Below are positions 30,792-38,840 of a DNA stretch of 38,967 nt, in pieces. The notes below the pieces were generated by a model. The model was not told the DNA's origin. It saw only the letters and a program-made list of their open reading frames with translations, and did not search any database. Each line of letters starts with the position of its first letter. Within the stretch, counting starts at the first letter, position 1. The position numbers were made by a program, and so were the translations under genes. This DNA comes from an uncultured Anaerotruncus sp. (GTDB lineage: Bacteria; Bacillota; Clostridia; Oscillospirales; Ruminococcaceae). The stretch spans positions 1 through 38,967 of the forward strand of contig CAJUJI010000008.1 of the NCBI GenBank assembly GCA_910586875.1, in the 5' to 3' direction.

Positions 30792-31157
30792 TTACCGCTG
30801 TTTGAGATGGAAGGCATAGCCAGCAATCTCATCCTTGAAATAAATAACCATCAGCCGCCCATTCGCATCATAGCCCGCAGTGGTTTCATCAAAGGCAACC
30901 CCCTTGCCTTCCAAATAAGCCTTTGCTTTCACTGCGTCATCGGTGTACAGCGCCACATGACCCAGACGGCCTAAAAACGGCATCTTCATGACCTCAAATT
31001 GGTCGTTGACAAAATAGGAGCCTTCTGTCTCGGTAGACTCAAAGCCGAACAGGTCCTTCATCAGCGCAACAGTGTGAGCTGCCTCCTCTTTTGTCTCCTG
31101 ATTAACCCCCAAATGTGCCAGGGAAAAGTTTAAGCTTTTTACATCAATCGAATCCAT
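30792..31157 (-). CDS. Stand-alone VOC-fold protein related to KDPG-aldolase C-terminal domains
   Basis: A small vicinal-oxygen-chelate (glyoxalase-like) domain, 121 aa. The two beta-alpha halves are seen: NFSLAHLGVN...DLFGFESTE, then GRLGHVALYTDDAVKAKAYLEGKGVAFDE ending in IAGYAFHLKQR. From memory, this sequence type is mostly found fused to the C-terminus of KDPG/KHG aldolases in Clostridia, including the FEVMK-P-LG-GH segment. Here it is a separate gene in the same operon as a domain-less eda. Its role is unknown; it may modulate the aldolase or handle an open-chain sugar intermediate. Confidence 0.7.
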   Translation of the reverse strand: MDSIDVKSLNFSLAHLGVNQETKEEAAHTVALMKDLFGFESTETEGSYFVNDQFEVMKMPFLGRLGHVALYTDDAVKAKAYLEGKGVAFDETTAGYDANGRLMVIYFKDEIAGYAFHLKQR

Positions 31158-31170
31158 TTTGCTCCTCCTC

Positions 31171-31929
31171 TTACTTGCTCAGATAGCCGCCATCCACAGG
31201 GATGACCGCACCGGTCACATAATTCGACGCATCGCTGGCCAAAAAGACTGCGATACCCGCCATATCCTGTGGCACACCCCAACGTCCAGCCGGAATGCGT
31301 CCCAAAATTTCCCGATTGCGTCCCTCGTCGTTCACCAGCGCCGTGTTCATTTCGGTCGCCATATAGCCTGGGGCAATCGCGTTGACCTGGATGTTTTTAG
31401 ACGCCCACTCGTTGGAAAGCGCCTTGGTCAGCTGGGCAACCGCGCCCTTGCTCGCTGCATAGGCCGGTACTGTAAACCCGCCAAAAAATGCGAGCATCGA
31501 GGACATATTGATAATTTTGCCGCCGCCCTGGGCCAACATCTTACGCCCAGCCAGCTGACAGAGCACAAATACTGCGTCCAGATTGACATTCAGCACCGCG
31601 TCCCAGTCCTCCAGCGTGAAATCCTCACAATGGTTGCGGCGCTGGATGCCTGCATTGTTCAACAGAATATCAATGCCGCCCAGCAGCTCCACCGCACGGT
31701 CGAACAGCGCCGGAAGTCCAGCACGGTCGGACAGGTCCCCTTGAAGTCCAACCACATCCAGACCTTTGGCGCGCAGCTGCTCTGCCGCTTTCAGCGCAGC
31801 TGCGCTCGAGCCCAGAATCGCAACCTTTGCACCAGCGCTGGCAAGCCCCTCAGCCATGCCAAAGCCCAGCCCACGGCCGCCACCTGTCACCAACGCCTTT
31901 TTACCGGTCAAATCAAACATCGGATTCAT
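31171..31929 (-). CDS. kduD: 2-dehydro-3-deoxy-D-gluconate 5-dehydrogenase (KduD-type SDR)
   Basis: A short-chain dehydrogenase, 252 aa, expected to reduce 2,5-diketo-3-deoxygluconate to KDG with NAD(P)H. The motifs are TGGGRGLG (15-22), NNAGIQRRN, MSSMLAFFGG and YAASK. NNAGIQRR and the tail TGAVIPVDGGYLSK fit KduD. It is 13 bases upstream of the VOC gene on the same strand, and together with kduI, kdgK and eda completes the pathway. Confidence 0.88.
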   Translation of the reverse strand: MNPMFDLTGKKALVTGGGRGLGFGMAEGLASAGAKVAILGSSAAALKAAEQLRAKGLDVVGLQGDLSDRAGLPALFDRAVELLGGIDILLNNAGIQRRNHCEDFTLEDWDAVLNVNLDAVFVLCQLAGRKMLAQGGGKIINMSSMLAFFGGFTVPAYAASKGAVAQLTKALSNEWASKNIQVNAIAPGYMATEMNTALVNDEGRNREILGRIPAGRWGVPQDMAGIAVFLASDASNYVTGAVIPVDGGYLSK

Positions 31930-31940
31930 TTTACCCCTCC

Positions 31941-32951
31941 TCAGTCAAAACAGAACATGACCTTGACAGCCCCTGTTCCCTTGGTCGTCAACAGATCAAA
32001 ACCCTTTTGCGCCTCGGTTGCAGGCAGTACATGGGTAATAACCCTTTCAAAGTTGGGATCCATCGCCACTACCTTTGCAGCAATCGCAAAGTCCTTGATG
32101 CGGTAGACGCGTACAAACTGGATGTCCGCCTCTTTCGCCATCCCCTTAAAGAACGGCATACTGGCGGGCTTTTTATAGGAGGCCACCACAATGATATGTC
32201 CACGCACCTTCACTGCATCAAGCAGCACGTCTGCAACCGGCTGCACGCCAGCGCAGTCGAACACCCAGTCAAAGCCGTCGCCACCGGTGCGGCTCTTACA
32301 GAAGGAATCTATTTCCAGCTGTGCAGGATTGAGCACCTCAAAGCCCATCTCTCGAGCGAGCGCTGCACGGGATTCATCGGTCTCCAGCATCAGAATCGAG
32401 GAGGCGCCAAACACCCGCAGGGTGAGCGCAACCACCATGCCAATAGTGCCACAGCCGAATACCAGCGCATTGTCACCCGGCTTAAAACCACGCTCGCGCA
32501 GGGTGTGAACGGCCACTGCAACCGGCTCTACAAAGGCGCCCAGCTTGTCAGAAACATGATCGGGCAGCGGAATAATGCTTTCTATGGGAACCTGCACATA
32601 CTGTGCAAAACCGCCATCACAGTCGATCCCCAAAAGTCCCAGCGTATTGCAAACATGCGCATTCCCCTCGCGGCAGGGGGTGCAGTGCCCGCAGGAAAGC
32701 AGCGGATAAACGGTTACCCGCGTTCCCTTTGGGATATTGGGAACATCATCGCTCTCCAAAAAGCCGGAAAATTCATGACCCATCACCAATGGCGCCTTTG
32801 CACGTGGATGGGTTCCCGCATAAATATTCAGATCGGTGCCGCAAATTCCCGCATGGGATACCCGCACCAGCGCCCAGCCTTCTTTGGGCTGCGGAATGGG
32901 CAGATCACGTACGGATAGTGTGTTCGCACCTTCATAGAGGATTGCCTGCAT
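31941..32951 (-). CDS. Zinc-dependent medium-chain dehydrogenase
   Basis: A medium-chain alcohol/polyol dehydrogenase, 336 aa. The catalytic zinc site is Cys 37 (GICGTD) with His 59-Glu 60 (MGHEF). The structural zinc cysteines are in CGHCTPCREGNAHVC. The NAD-binding fold has GCGTIGMV. The sequence resembles sorbitol, threonine and galactonate-type dehydrogenases. In this operon it may oxidise or reduce a uronate- or aldonate-derived alcohol, perhaps in place of the absent UxuB/UxaB-type reductases. That role is inference. The start is 12 nt upstream of kduD on the minus strand, with GGAGG. Confidence 0.85.
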   Translation of the reverse strand: MQAILYEGANTLSVRDLPIPQPKEGWALVRVSHAGICGTDLNIYAGTHPRAKAPLVMGHEFSGFLESDDVPNIPKGTRVTVYPLLSCGHCTPCREGNAHVCNTLGLLGIDCDGGFAQYVQVPIESIIPLPDHVSDKLGAFVEPVAVAVHTLRERGFKPGDNALVFGCGTIGMVVALTLRVFGASSILMLETDESRAALAREMGFEVLNPAQLEIDSFCKSRTGGDGFDWVFDCAGVQPVADVLLDAVKVRGHIIVVASYKKPASMPFFKGMAKEADIQFVRVYRIKDFAIAAKVVAMDPNFERVITHVLPATEAQKGFDLLTTKGTGAVKVMFCFD

Positions 32952-33009
32952 AAAAATTCCTCCCTATTTTTATTGTAAAATTAAACCCCGCCGCCTTCAG
33001 CCGCGCAGC

Positions 33010-33262
33010 GCACAAAAAAGTTCGCCAGCCTTTCAAGGCTGCAGGGGTCGAGGGGGCAGAGCCCCCCGTCGGTGACCACAAATCCGTTCGGATTTGTGGT
33101 CACCGAAACGCGTCTTTTTCGTGAAAGAGCCGGCCGCAGCCGGCGATATCCCCCGCAAGCGCGGTGCCAAATCGTAGATTTGGCCGCCATGCGCTTGCGC
33201 GCGGCTGCCCGAGCGGCACGCGGGGCAGCCGCTCCTTTTTCCCGCCGCGCAAAGCGCGGCGG
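33010..33262 (+). repeat. Composite hairpin element, copy E, with extra stems
   Basis: The family order in plus orientation: AGTTCGCC end-box, AGCCTT/AAGGCT (33027-33040) and GGGGGC/GCCCCC (33052-33066). A perfect 16-bp stem beginning CGGTGACCACAAATCC follows (33070-33105), then CGAAACGCGTCTTT (33104-33117), identical to copy A. More stems come next: GCCGGC/GCCGGC (33129-33144) and a two-level stem GCAAGCGC/GCGCTTGC around GCCAAATC/GATTTGGC (33155-33198). After these lie GCGGCTGCCC/GGGCAGCCGC (33201-33232) and CCGCCGCGC/GCGCGGCGG (33242-33262). It meets copy D head-on. Confidence 0.85.
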
Positions 33263-33294
33263 ATACGCCGCAGGTAACATCAGGTATGTAATCT

Positions 33295-33480
33295 AGGGGT
33301 GCTTTTTCTCTTGCAAAAAGCACCCCTCTTGCGGCTCGTATTACGAGCCGCAATTCACCCTGCAAAAATCCGCTGCTCAGGAGCAGGTTACGTTTCGCTG
33401 CATCAAAGCCTGCGGCCTTGATGCAGCGACGCGGGGCGCTGCCCCGCGACCCCGCCGCCTTTTGAAAAAGGCGGGCGAAA
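33295..33480 (-). repeat. Composite hairpin element, copy D (complete, reverse orientation)
   Basis: The best full copy. Read on the minus strand the order is TTTTCGCCCGCC end-box, CCGCCTTTT/AAAAGGCGG (33455-33474), CGCGGGGC/GCCCCGCG (33430-33448) and a 12-bp stem TCGCTGCATCAA/TTGATGCAGCGA (33395-33429). CTGCTC/GAGCAG follows (33373-33386), then GGGTGAATTGC (33350-33360). Next is a 12-bp stem TTGCGGCTCGTA/TACGAGCCGCAA (33329-33353), and last AGGGGTGCTTTTT/AAAAAGCACCCCT (33295-33327). With copy E it forms the 614-base non-coding gap inside the uronate gene cluster. Confidence 0.88.
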
Positions 33481-33565
33481 ACTTTCATGCGCTACCGCGG
33501 CTATGATGCCTTTGGTTGCCGGAGGCAATCAAGAACGCTTTGCGCAATTTTGTAACAAAACAAGC

Positions 33566-34528
33566 TTACAGATGATTCACCGGATAGTGCACCGGCTCAC
33601 CACGCATAAACCGGACTGCTTCCTCCGCGCATTTGCGGTTGAGCTCCTCCGCTGATTCTTCCGAATACCATCCCATATGCGGTGTTACAATCACATTTGG
33701 ATGCCGGAACAGCGGACTCTCTTTAGAAAGCGGCTCCTGACGCACCACATCAATTCCCGCACCCATCAGCTTACCACTCGAAAGCGCTGCCTCCAGCGCA
33801 TCCTCATCTACAACACCGCCGCGCGCCACATTGATCAGCACCGAACCATCTTTCATTTTTGCAAACGCATCCGCGTTCATCAGCTTATCCGTCTCTGGCG
33901 TCAATGCACAGTGCAGCGACAACACATCCGCCTGTGCGAGCACCTCATCCATGCTGCTCTTAAACTCGATAAAGTCCGCAAAGCTGCGCCCAGGACGGCC
34001 ATAATCCGCATCATAGGCGATTACGCGACAGCCCAATGCCCGCGCCCGCTGCGCAAACGCTGTGCCAATCCGACCTGCACCAATGATGCCTACCGTGCGG
34101 GTAGACAAACGATGCACTGGCACCGCCTCAATATAGTTCCAGGTGCCCGAGCGGGTCAGATTTCCGCTGAAATAGGTCTTGCGCACCAGCGCCAGCATTA
34201 ACGACAGCGCCTGGTCTGCAACCTCATTGGTACCGTAATCCGGCACATTGCAAACCTGCACACCATATTCGGTGGCGTCCGCCAGATTGACATTATCCAC
34301 CCCTACCCCATAACGCACGATAAATTTCAGGGTTGGGATTGCCTCAAAAATTTTCCGATCCATGCGTGTATACTGATTCAAGAAGCAAACCGCCCCCTGA
34401 CACTGCTCAATGACCGCCTCTTGGGTTTGGCACTGGAGCCACGCAAAGTCATAGCCAGCGGCCTCAAAAACCGCTTTTTCGGTGTCCACATCCTTGTGGT
34501 CACAGTCACAGATTATGATTTCTGGCAT
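33566..34528 (-). CDS. D-2-hydroxyacid dehydrogenase (CtBP-like group)
   Basis: An NAD-dependent D-isomer-specific 2-hydroxyacid dehydrogenase, 320 aa. The N-terminal substrate domain has VRYGVGVDNVNL and NVPDYGTNEVADQALSLML. The NAD domain has GIIGAGRIG. Catalytic Arg is in INVARGG, then Glu in the GIDVVRQEP segment and His in VTPHMGWYSEES. The pattern fits the group annotated as C-terminal-binding-protein-like dehydrogenases. The substrate is unknown. It follows dctM by 18 bases on the minus strand, so it is part of the TRAP operon. Confidence 0.88.
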   Translation of the reverse strand: MPEIIICDCDHKDVDTEKAVFEAAGYDFAWLQCQTQEAVIEQCQGAVCFLNQYTRMDRKIFEAIPTLKFIVRYGVGVDNVNLADATEYGVQVCNVPDYGTNEVADQALSLMLALVRKTYFSGNLTRSGTWNYIEAVPVHRLSTRTVGIIGAGRIGTAFAQRARALGCRVIAYDADYGRPGRSFADFIEFKSSMDEVLAQADVLSLHCALTPETDKLMNADAFAKMKDGSVLINVARGGVVDEDALEAALSSGKLMGAGIDVVRQEPLSKESPLFRHPNVIVTPHMGWYSEESAEELNRKCAEEAVRFMRGEPVHYPVNHL

Positions 34529-34546
34529 TTACATGCACATCCTTTC

Positions 34547-35884
34547 TCACATGCCCACAAAGAACATACTGCCGGTATAGGTGGTCAGGCCCAGCAGATT
34601 CGGGATAATCATCGATAGCAACGGCACAAAGGTGACCACCAACAGCGCTACGATTACAACACCAAAGAATGGCAACAACGTTTTAATAACCTGTTCAATT
34701 TTAACCTGTCCAATCCGGCAGCCCGCGAACAGAATTGCACCAACCGGCGGAGTCAAGGTACCAACGCAAAGGTTCATAACCATCATCAGGCCAAAGTGTA
34801 CCGCGTGCATTCCAAACGCCTGAACAATTGGCAGGAAAATTGGGGTAAAGATCAGCACCGCAGGGGTTGGGTCCATGAAGGTACCGACCAGCAGCAAAAT
34901 CACATTCATAATCAGCAAAATGACGATCGGGCTATTGCTGATCCCCAGCATTCCATCAGAAATCATCTGCGGAATTTTTGCAAACGACATTACCCAGCTC
35001 ATAATCGCAGATACGCAAACCAAAAACTCTACAACCGCGGTGGTTTTAACGCTATCCAGCAGAATTTTCGGAAGATCCTTCCATTTCAGGCTGCGATAAA
35101 CCGCGCTAAGCACCAAAGAATATACAACTGCGATTGCAGAACCCTCGGTTGCGGTAAATACGCCGCCCAAAATACCTCCGATTACAATGACAATCAGCAG
35201 CAAGCTCGGAATACCCTGCCACAGCGTTTTCATAATCGAGGCAAATGTATATTTCTCATGGCTGACATAGCCGCGTTTCTTCGCCATAATCCCTGCTACG
35301 ATCATACAGCCTACGCCCCAAAGAATCCCAGGAACATAACCGGCCATAAACAGCGCAGCGATGGAAACCGAGCCTGCCACAGTGGAATAAACGATCATAA
35401 TATTACTTGGAGGAATCATCATACCGGTCGGACCGGATGCGATATTAACCGCAGCAGAAAACTCACGGGAATAGCCTTCTTCCTCCTCCATTGGGCCGAG
35501 GATGCCGCCCATTGCGGAAGCAGCAGCAACACCAGAACCGGAGACAGCGCCAAACAACATATTCGCAACGATGTTGGTCTGTGCCAGCGAACCAGGCAGC
35601 TTGCTACCTAAAATATTCGCACAACCAATCAATCGTTTTGCGATGCCGCCGTTATTCATTATGTTTCCCGCTAGCACAAAGAATGGTATCGCTAGCAAAG
35701 AAAACGAGTTTGCACCTGTAAAAGCGCGTTTTGCGGCGGTGAGCATTGCCTGCTCAAACGGAAGGATTACCATAATGCCGGCGGATGCGCCAGCACCAAT
35801 TGCAAGGCCGATTGGAAAGCCCAAAATCAACATAACCACAATGGTTATGACCATGACGAGGGCGGCGAGAACTGCTTGTTCCAT
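34547..35884 (-). CDS. TRAP transporter large permease (DctM type)
   Basis: The large membrane subunit of a tripartite ATP-independent transporter, 445 aa, about twelve hydrophobic segments. LLAIPFFVLAGNIMNNGGIAKRL, SGSGVAAASAMGGILGP, MMIPPSNIMIVYS and FMDPTPAVLIFTPIFLPI are hallmarks of DctM, including the ion-binding regions. It works with the small permease and binding protein upstream to import an organic acid using an ion gradient. In this cluster the cargo is probably a uronate or its unsaturated derivative (inferred). Confidence 0.93.
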   Translation of the reverse strand: MEQAVLAALVMVITIVVMLILGFPIGLAIGAGASAGIMVILPFEQAMLTAAKRAFTGANSFSLLAIPFFVLAGNIMNNGGIAKRLIGCANILGSKLPGSLAQTNIVANMLFGAVSGSGVAAASAMGGILGPMEEEEGYSREFSAAVNIASGPTGMMIPPSNIMIVYSTVAGSVSIAALFMAGYVPGILWGVGCMIVAGIMAKKRGYVSHEKYTFASIMKTLWQGIPSLLLIVIVIGGILGGVFTATEGSAIAVVYSLVLSAVYRSLKWKDLPKILLDSVKTTAVVEFLVCVSAIMSWVMSFAKIPQMISDGMLGISNSPIVILLIMNVILLLVGTFMDPTPAVLIFTPIFLPIVQAFGMHAVHFGLMMVMNLCVGTLTPPVGAILFAGCRIGQVKIEQVIKTLLPFFGVVIVALLVVTFVPLLSMIIPNLLGLTTYTGSMFFVGM

Positions 35885-35901
35885 TTATCATGTCTCCTCT
35901 C

Positions 35902-36423
35902 TTACATGGTGCTGCCCGCAGCGCCGGAATCTTCGGTTTTGCCATTCCGGTAATTTTGGAAAGCCAGGGCCAGATTATAGATGGCATAGAACAGTGAAAA
36001 TGCACCGCAAATGGGGATTGCGCTGTAAATAACACCCATTGGAATTTGTAAAGCTGCATCCATGGTGCCCATCTGTTGTTTGGTTACCAGAATTCCGCCA
36101 TACAGCAGAACAACAGCAGCGAACAAAATCAGCGTAATATTGATCAAAATTTCCACAACCAACGTTCCCCATGGGGCAAACTTATCCTTGAGAACGGTAA
36201 TATCCAAATGCTCTTTCAGTCCAAAAACATAAGCGGAACCACACATTACCATCCAAACGAACAAATACTGGGCGATGGCCTCAGAAATTGCGCTGGGTTT
36301 CGAGAATATGTAACGGGTTGCTACCTGATAGGTTACTAGCACGGTCATAATCGCCAGGATAATAATACAAAACCATGCCATAATCTTATCGAGCGCCCGT
36401 TTGATGGTGGTAAGAATTTGCAT
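35902..36423 (-). CDS. TRAP transporter small permease (DctQ type)
   Basis: The four-segment small membrane subunit, 173 aa. YQVATRYIFSKPSAISEAIAQYLFVWMVMCGSAY and HLDITVLKDKF are typical of DctQ. It follows dctP after a hairpin-containing gap and precedes dctM by 17 bases. Confidence 0.88.
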   Translation of the reverse strand: MQILTTIKRALDKIMAWFCIIILAIMTVLVTYQVATRYIFSKPSAISEAIAQYLFVWMVMCGSAYVFGLKEHLDITVLKDKFAPWGTLVVEILINITLILFAAVVLLYGGILVTKQQMGTMDAALQIPMGVIYSAIPICGAFSLFYAIYNLALAFQNYRNGKTEDSGAAGSTM

Positions 36424-36506
36424 AGGGAGGCCTCCTTTACGATATGGTCAAACGCGCAGATGCGGCAGGCAGGCCGTTGCGCAAGGATCGCCGATAGATT
36501 TAGAAA

Positions 36507-36535
36507 GGAGGCCGGCAGACAAACTGCCGGCCTCC
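36507..36535 (-). terminator. Strong hairpin between dctP and dctQ
   Basis: GGAGGCCGGCAG and CTGCCGGCCTCC form a perfect 12-bp stem with a 5-nt loop, followed on the minus strand by TTTCTAAATC. The weak T tract suggests partial termination or 3'-end protection. This would let the binding protein be made in excess over the permeases. Confidence 0.7.
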
Positions 36536-36563
36536 CCAGCTTGTGTTTAGAAATCAAGCTAGC

Positions 36564-37664
36564 TTAGCGCAGAGCTTGGATCTCCGCATAAACCGCCTTG
36601 GTCATGTCGCTGCGGTTTGCAACTTCCTCAATAAAGCTCTTCATCTTCTCCTGGAACGGAGCAACGTCAACCTCGGTTACAGTAACACCGAACTCGTTCT
36701 TGCATTTCTCGAAATAGGACTCACGCAGGTTATCCGCCAGGGTGAACATTGTCTCAACCGACTCGGTTGCCAGCTTCTTCAAAGCCTCCTGATCCTCAGC
36801 GCTCATGGTGCTGAACAGGTTCGCATTGATGATCAGCTCATCCGGAATCATCAGATGGTTGGTCAGCGAGTAGTACGGAGCAACCTCGTACTGGAGCAGG
36901 TCGGTGTAGGTGATGATGTTGTTCTCTGCACCATCAAGGGTACCTGCCTGGATTGCAGAATAAACATCGCCCTGTGCCATAGCGGTACCAACGCCGCCCA
37001 TGTTGTTCATCATCTGAATCATTGTATCAGACTGCATAACGCGGATCTTCATGCCAGCCAGCTCTTCCGGAGTGGTAACCGGCTTCTTTGCGTAAACGCA
37101 ACGGGGCCCTAAGCTGTAAGCAGCCAATACAACAAAATCGTTGTTGCTAGTGGTTGCAAACAATTCGTCGAGCTTACCGGACTGGAACAGCTTCTTCTGG
37201 TGCTCAATGCTGTCATAGATGTACGGGCAGCCGATAATTGCGAAATCCGAATTGACACCCTCTACAATCGAGTTCGCAACGATTGCCATGTCGATTGCGC
37301 CCGCCTGTACCAGCTCCAGGGACTCCTGCTGGTTGCCCAGCTGCTCGCTCGGGTAAACCTCGATGGAGTAACGGCCCTCGGTTGCATCGTACAGCTTGTC
37401 GCTGAGCTCTACCATTGTCTGCGCCTCTGGATTCTCCATCGTCTGGTTGAAGGAGCACTTCAGAACCGTCTGGCCAACCTTGGCGCCGTCGTTCTCTGCC
37501 GGAGCCTCGGAAGATGCCGCAGGAGCCTCAGAGGACGCAGCCGGTGCAGCGGAAGACGCTGGCGCAGCGCTGGAAGCAGGTGCATTGTTGCCGCCGCAAG
37601 CGGTTGCAGACATCATCAGTGCACCAACCATAAGTAGCGCAGCAATTGATTTTTTACTAAACAT
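36564..37664 (-). CDS. TRAP transporter substrate-binding lipoprotein (DctP type)
   Basis: The extracytoplasmic binding protein of the TRAP system, 366 aa, lipid-anchored: signal peptide and lipobox ATAC (Cys 23), then an Ala/Ser/Pro/Glu-rich linker to about residue 58. The mature part shows LSDKLYDATEGRYSIEVYPSEQLGNQQE, a DAMIVANS-type strand and the family's AGMKIRVMQSDTMIQMMNNMGG, whose arginine normally binds the substrate carboxylate. The ATG at 37664 follows AAGGAGG by 7-8 nt. Confidence 0.93.
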   Translation of the reverse strand: MFSKKSIAALLMVGALMMSATACGGNNAPASSAAPASSAAPAASSEAPAASSEAPAENDGAKVGQTVLKCSFNQTMENPEAQTMVELSDKLYDATEGRYSIEVYPSEQLGNQQESLELVQAGAIDMAIVANSIVEGVNSDFAIIGCPYIYDSIEHQKKLFQSGKLDELFATTSNNDFVVLAAYSLGPRCVYAKKPVTTPEELAGMKIRVMQSDTMIQMMNNMGGVGTAMAQGDVYSAIQAGTLDGAENNIITYTDLLQYEVAPYYSLTNHLMIPDELIINANLFSTMSAEDQEALKKLATESVETMFTLADNLRESYFEKCKNEFGVTVTEVDVAPFQEKMKSFIEEVANRSDMTKAVYAEIQALR

Positions 37665-37730
37665 TTCATTTCCTCCTTGAATAAGTTTCAAGACTTCTAT
37701 TTGCTATCTGGCCGTATTGCCAGTATAAGC

Positions 37731-38798
37731 CTATTGATTGCAGCAGCCATCGTTACCGACCGCCTTTATGGTGGAACCTCTTATTTGGAGTTGACTGGTC
37801 AACTGCTCATAGATCGGCGGCTCCGCCCCCTTGCCCGCGATGCGCTCAAGCAGAATCTCGGCCGCACGCTGTCCAATGCGTTTGGAATCCTGCGCGATGG
37901 TGGTAATGCCAGGTGTAATCAAATTCTCCCAGCCCCATGCGTCAAAGCCGCACACACCAAACTGTTCTCCAATCGGAATTCCTGCCGTGTGAACGCCACG
38001 CAGTAAGCTCAGCAGTGTCATCCCATTGACCGCAAAGGCCGCAAGACGCTCGCCCGGATAGCGATTACAAAAATCGTGTAGCACGCGCAGACAATCCGCT
38101 TCATCCTCCAAATCAAAGCTGAACGCCTCCCCTTGCTGCCCAAATAGCTGCTGTAACGCATCCTGATAGCCCTGAAAACGCAGCAGCCTTGGGGTAACAT
38201 GCGCGTTACCCTGGGTGAAAAAGCCCACCCGCTGATAACCATATTCGTGTAAAAGGGAAATGCAGTTGTAGGTGCTGTGGTAATTCTCGGTTGTTACCGT
38301 GTCCAGCTTTCCCGATTTAGAAAGGCACCGGTCGGCCAGCACCAGCGGTACACCCTGTTCATGCAGCGAAAGAAGATAGCTGTCATTTTCGCCGGTGGTG
38401 TTTACAATCAGTCCATCCACCTGATTTTCCAGCAATTCCTGAATTCCCATACGTTCACGCTGGGGATCGTCACCGCTGTCCATAAGAAGAAGCTGATAGC
38501 CCGCTTGCTCGCAAACACTGTTGATTCCCTTGACAATCAAGGCGGAAAACGGGCTTCCAATATCGCTCACCAGGCATCCCAGCATCCGGCTGTTGCGCGC
38601 CTTCAAGCTCTGCGCAATTCGGTTTGGCCGATAGTTCAGCTCCTTGATCACCTCTCGAATTCGCATTCTGGTTTCTTCGGAAAGCGCATCATATCTGCCA
38701 TTCAGATAGCGAGAAACGGTTGTTTTGGAAACGCCCGAACGTTCCGCCACCTGGTCTATGGTTACAGGTTTCGCTTGACCGCGGAGCCTGACTGGCAT
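37731..38798 (-). CDS. LacI-family transcriptional regulator (KdgR-like by context)
   Basis: A LacI-family repressor, 355 aa. The N-terminal helix-turn-helix is VTIDQVAERSGVSKTTVSRYLNG (12-34), followed by the hinge helix IAQSLKARNSR (61-71) and a periplasmic-binding-protein-like effector domain. It is divergent from nothing and heads the TRAP/kdu genes on the same strand, 67 bases before dctP. It is therefore the likely sensor of a uronate intermediate, as KdgR is in Bacillus. A palindrome lies between its own -35 and -10 elements, which suggests autoregulation. Confidence 0.9.
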   Translation of the reverse strand: MPVRLRGQAKPVTIDQVAERSGVSKTTVSRYLNGRYDALSEETRMRIREVIKELNYRPNRIAQSLKARNSRMLGCLVSDIGSPFSALIVKGINSVCEQAGYQLLLMDSGDDPQRERMGIQELLENQVDGLIVNTTGENDSYLLSLHEQGVPLVLADRCLSKSGKLDTVTTENYHSTYNCISLLHEYGYQRVGFFTQGNAHVTPRLLRFQGYQDALQQLFGQQGEAFSFDLEDEADCLRVLHDFCNRYPGERLAAFAVNGMTLLSLLRGVHTAGIPIGEQFGVCGFDAWGWENLITPGITTIAQDSKRIGQRAAEILLERIAGKGAEPPIYEQLTSQLQIRGSTIKAVGNDGCCNQ

Positions 38799-38840
38799 AT
38801 CATCACATCCAAAATGTTTGGTTGGTTATTTTCTAAATTC

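Noticed and set aside
31159..32918. Long plus-strand frames opposite kduD and the zinc dehydrogenase
   Set aside because: They are antisense to two well-supported genes, His/Gln/Arg-rich and lack any recognisable fold or ribosome binding site.
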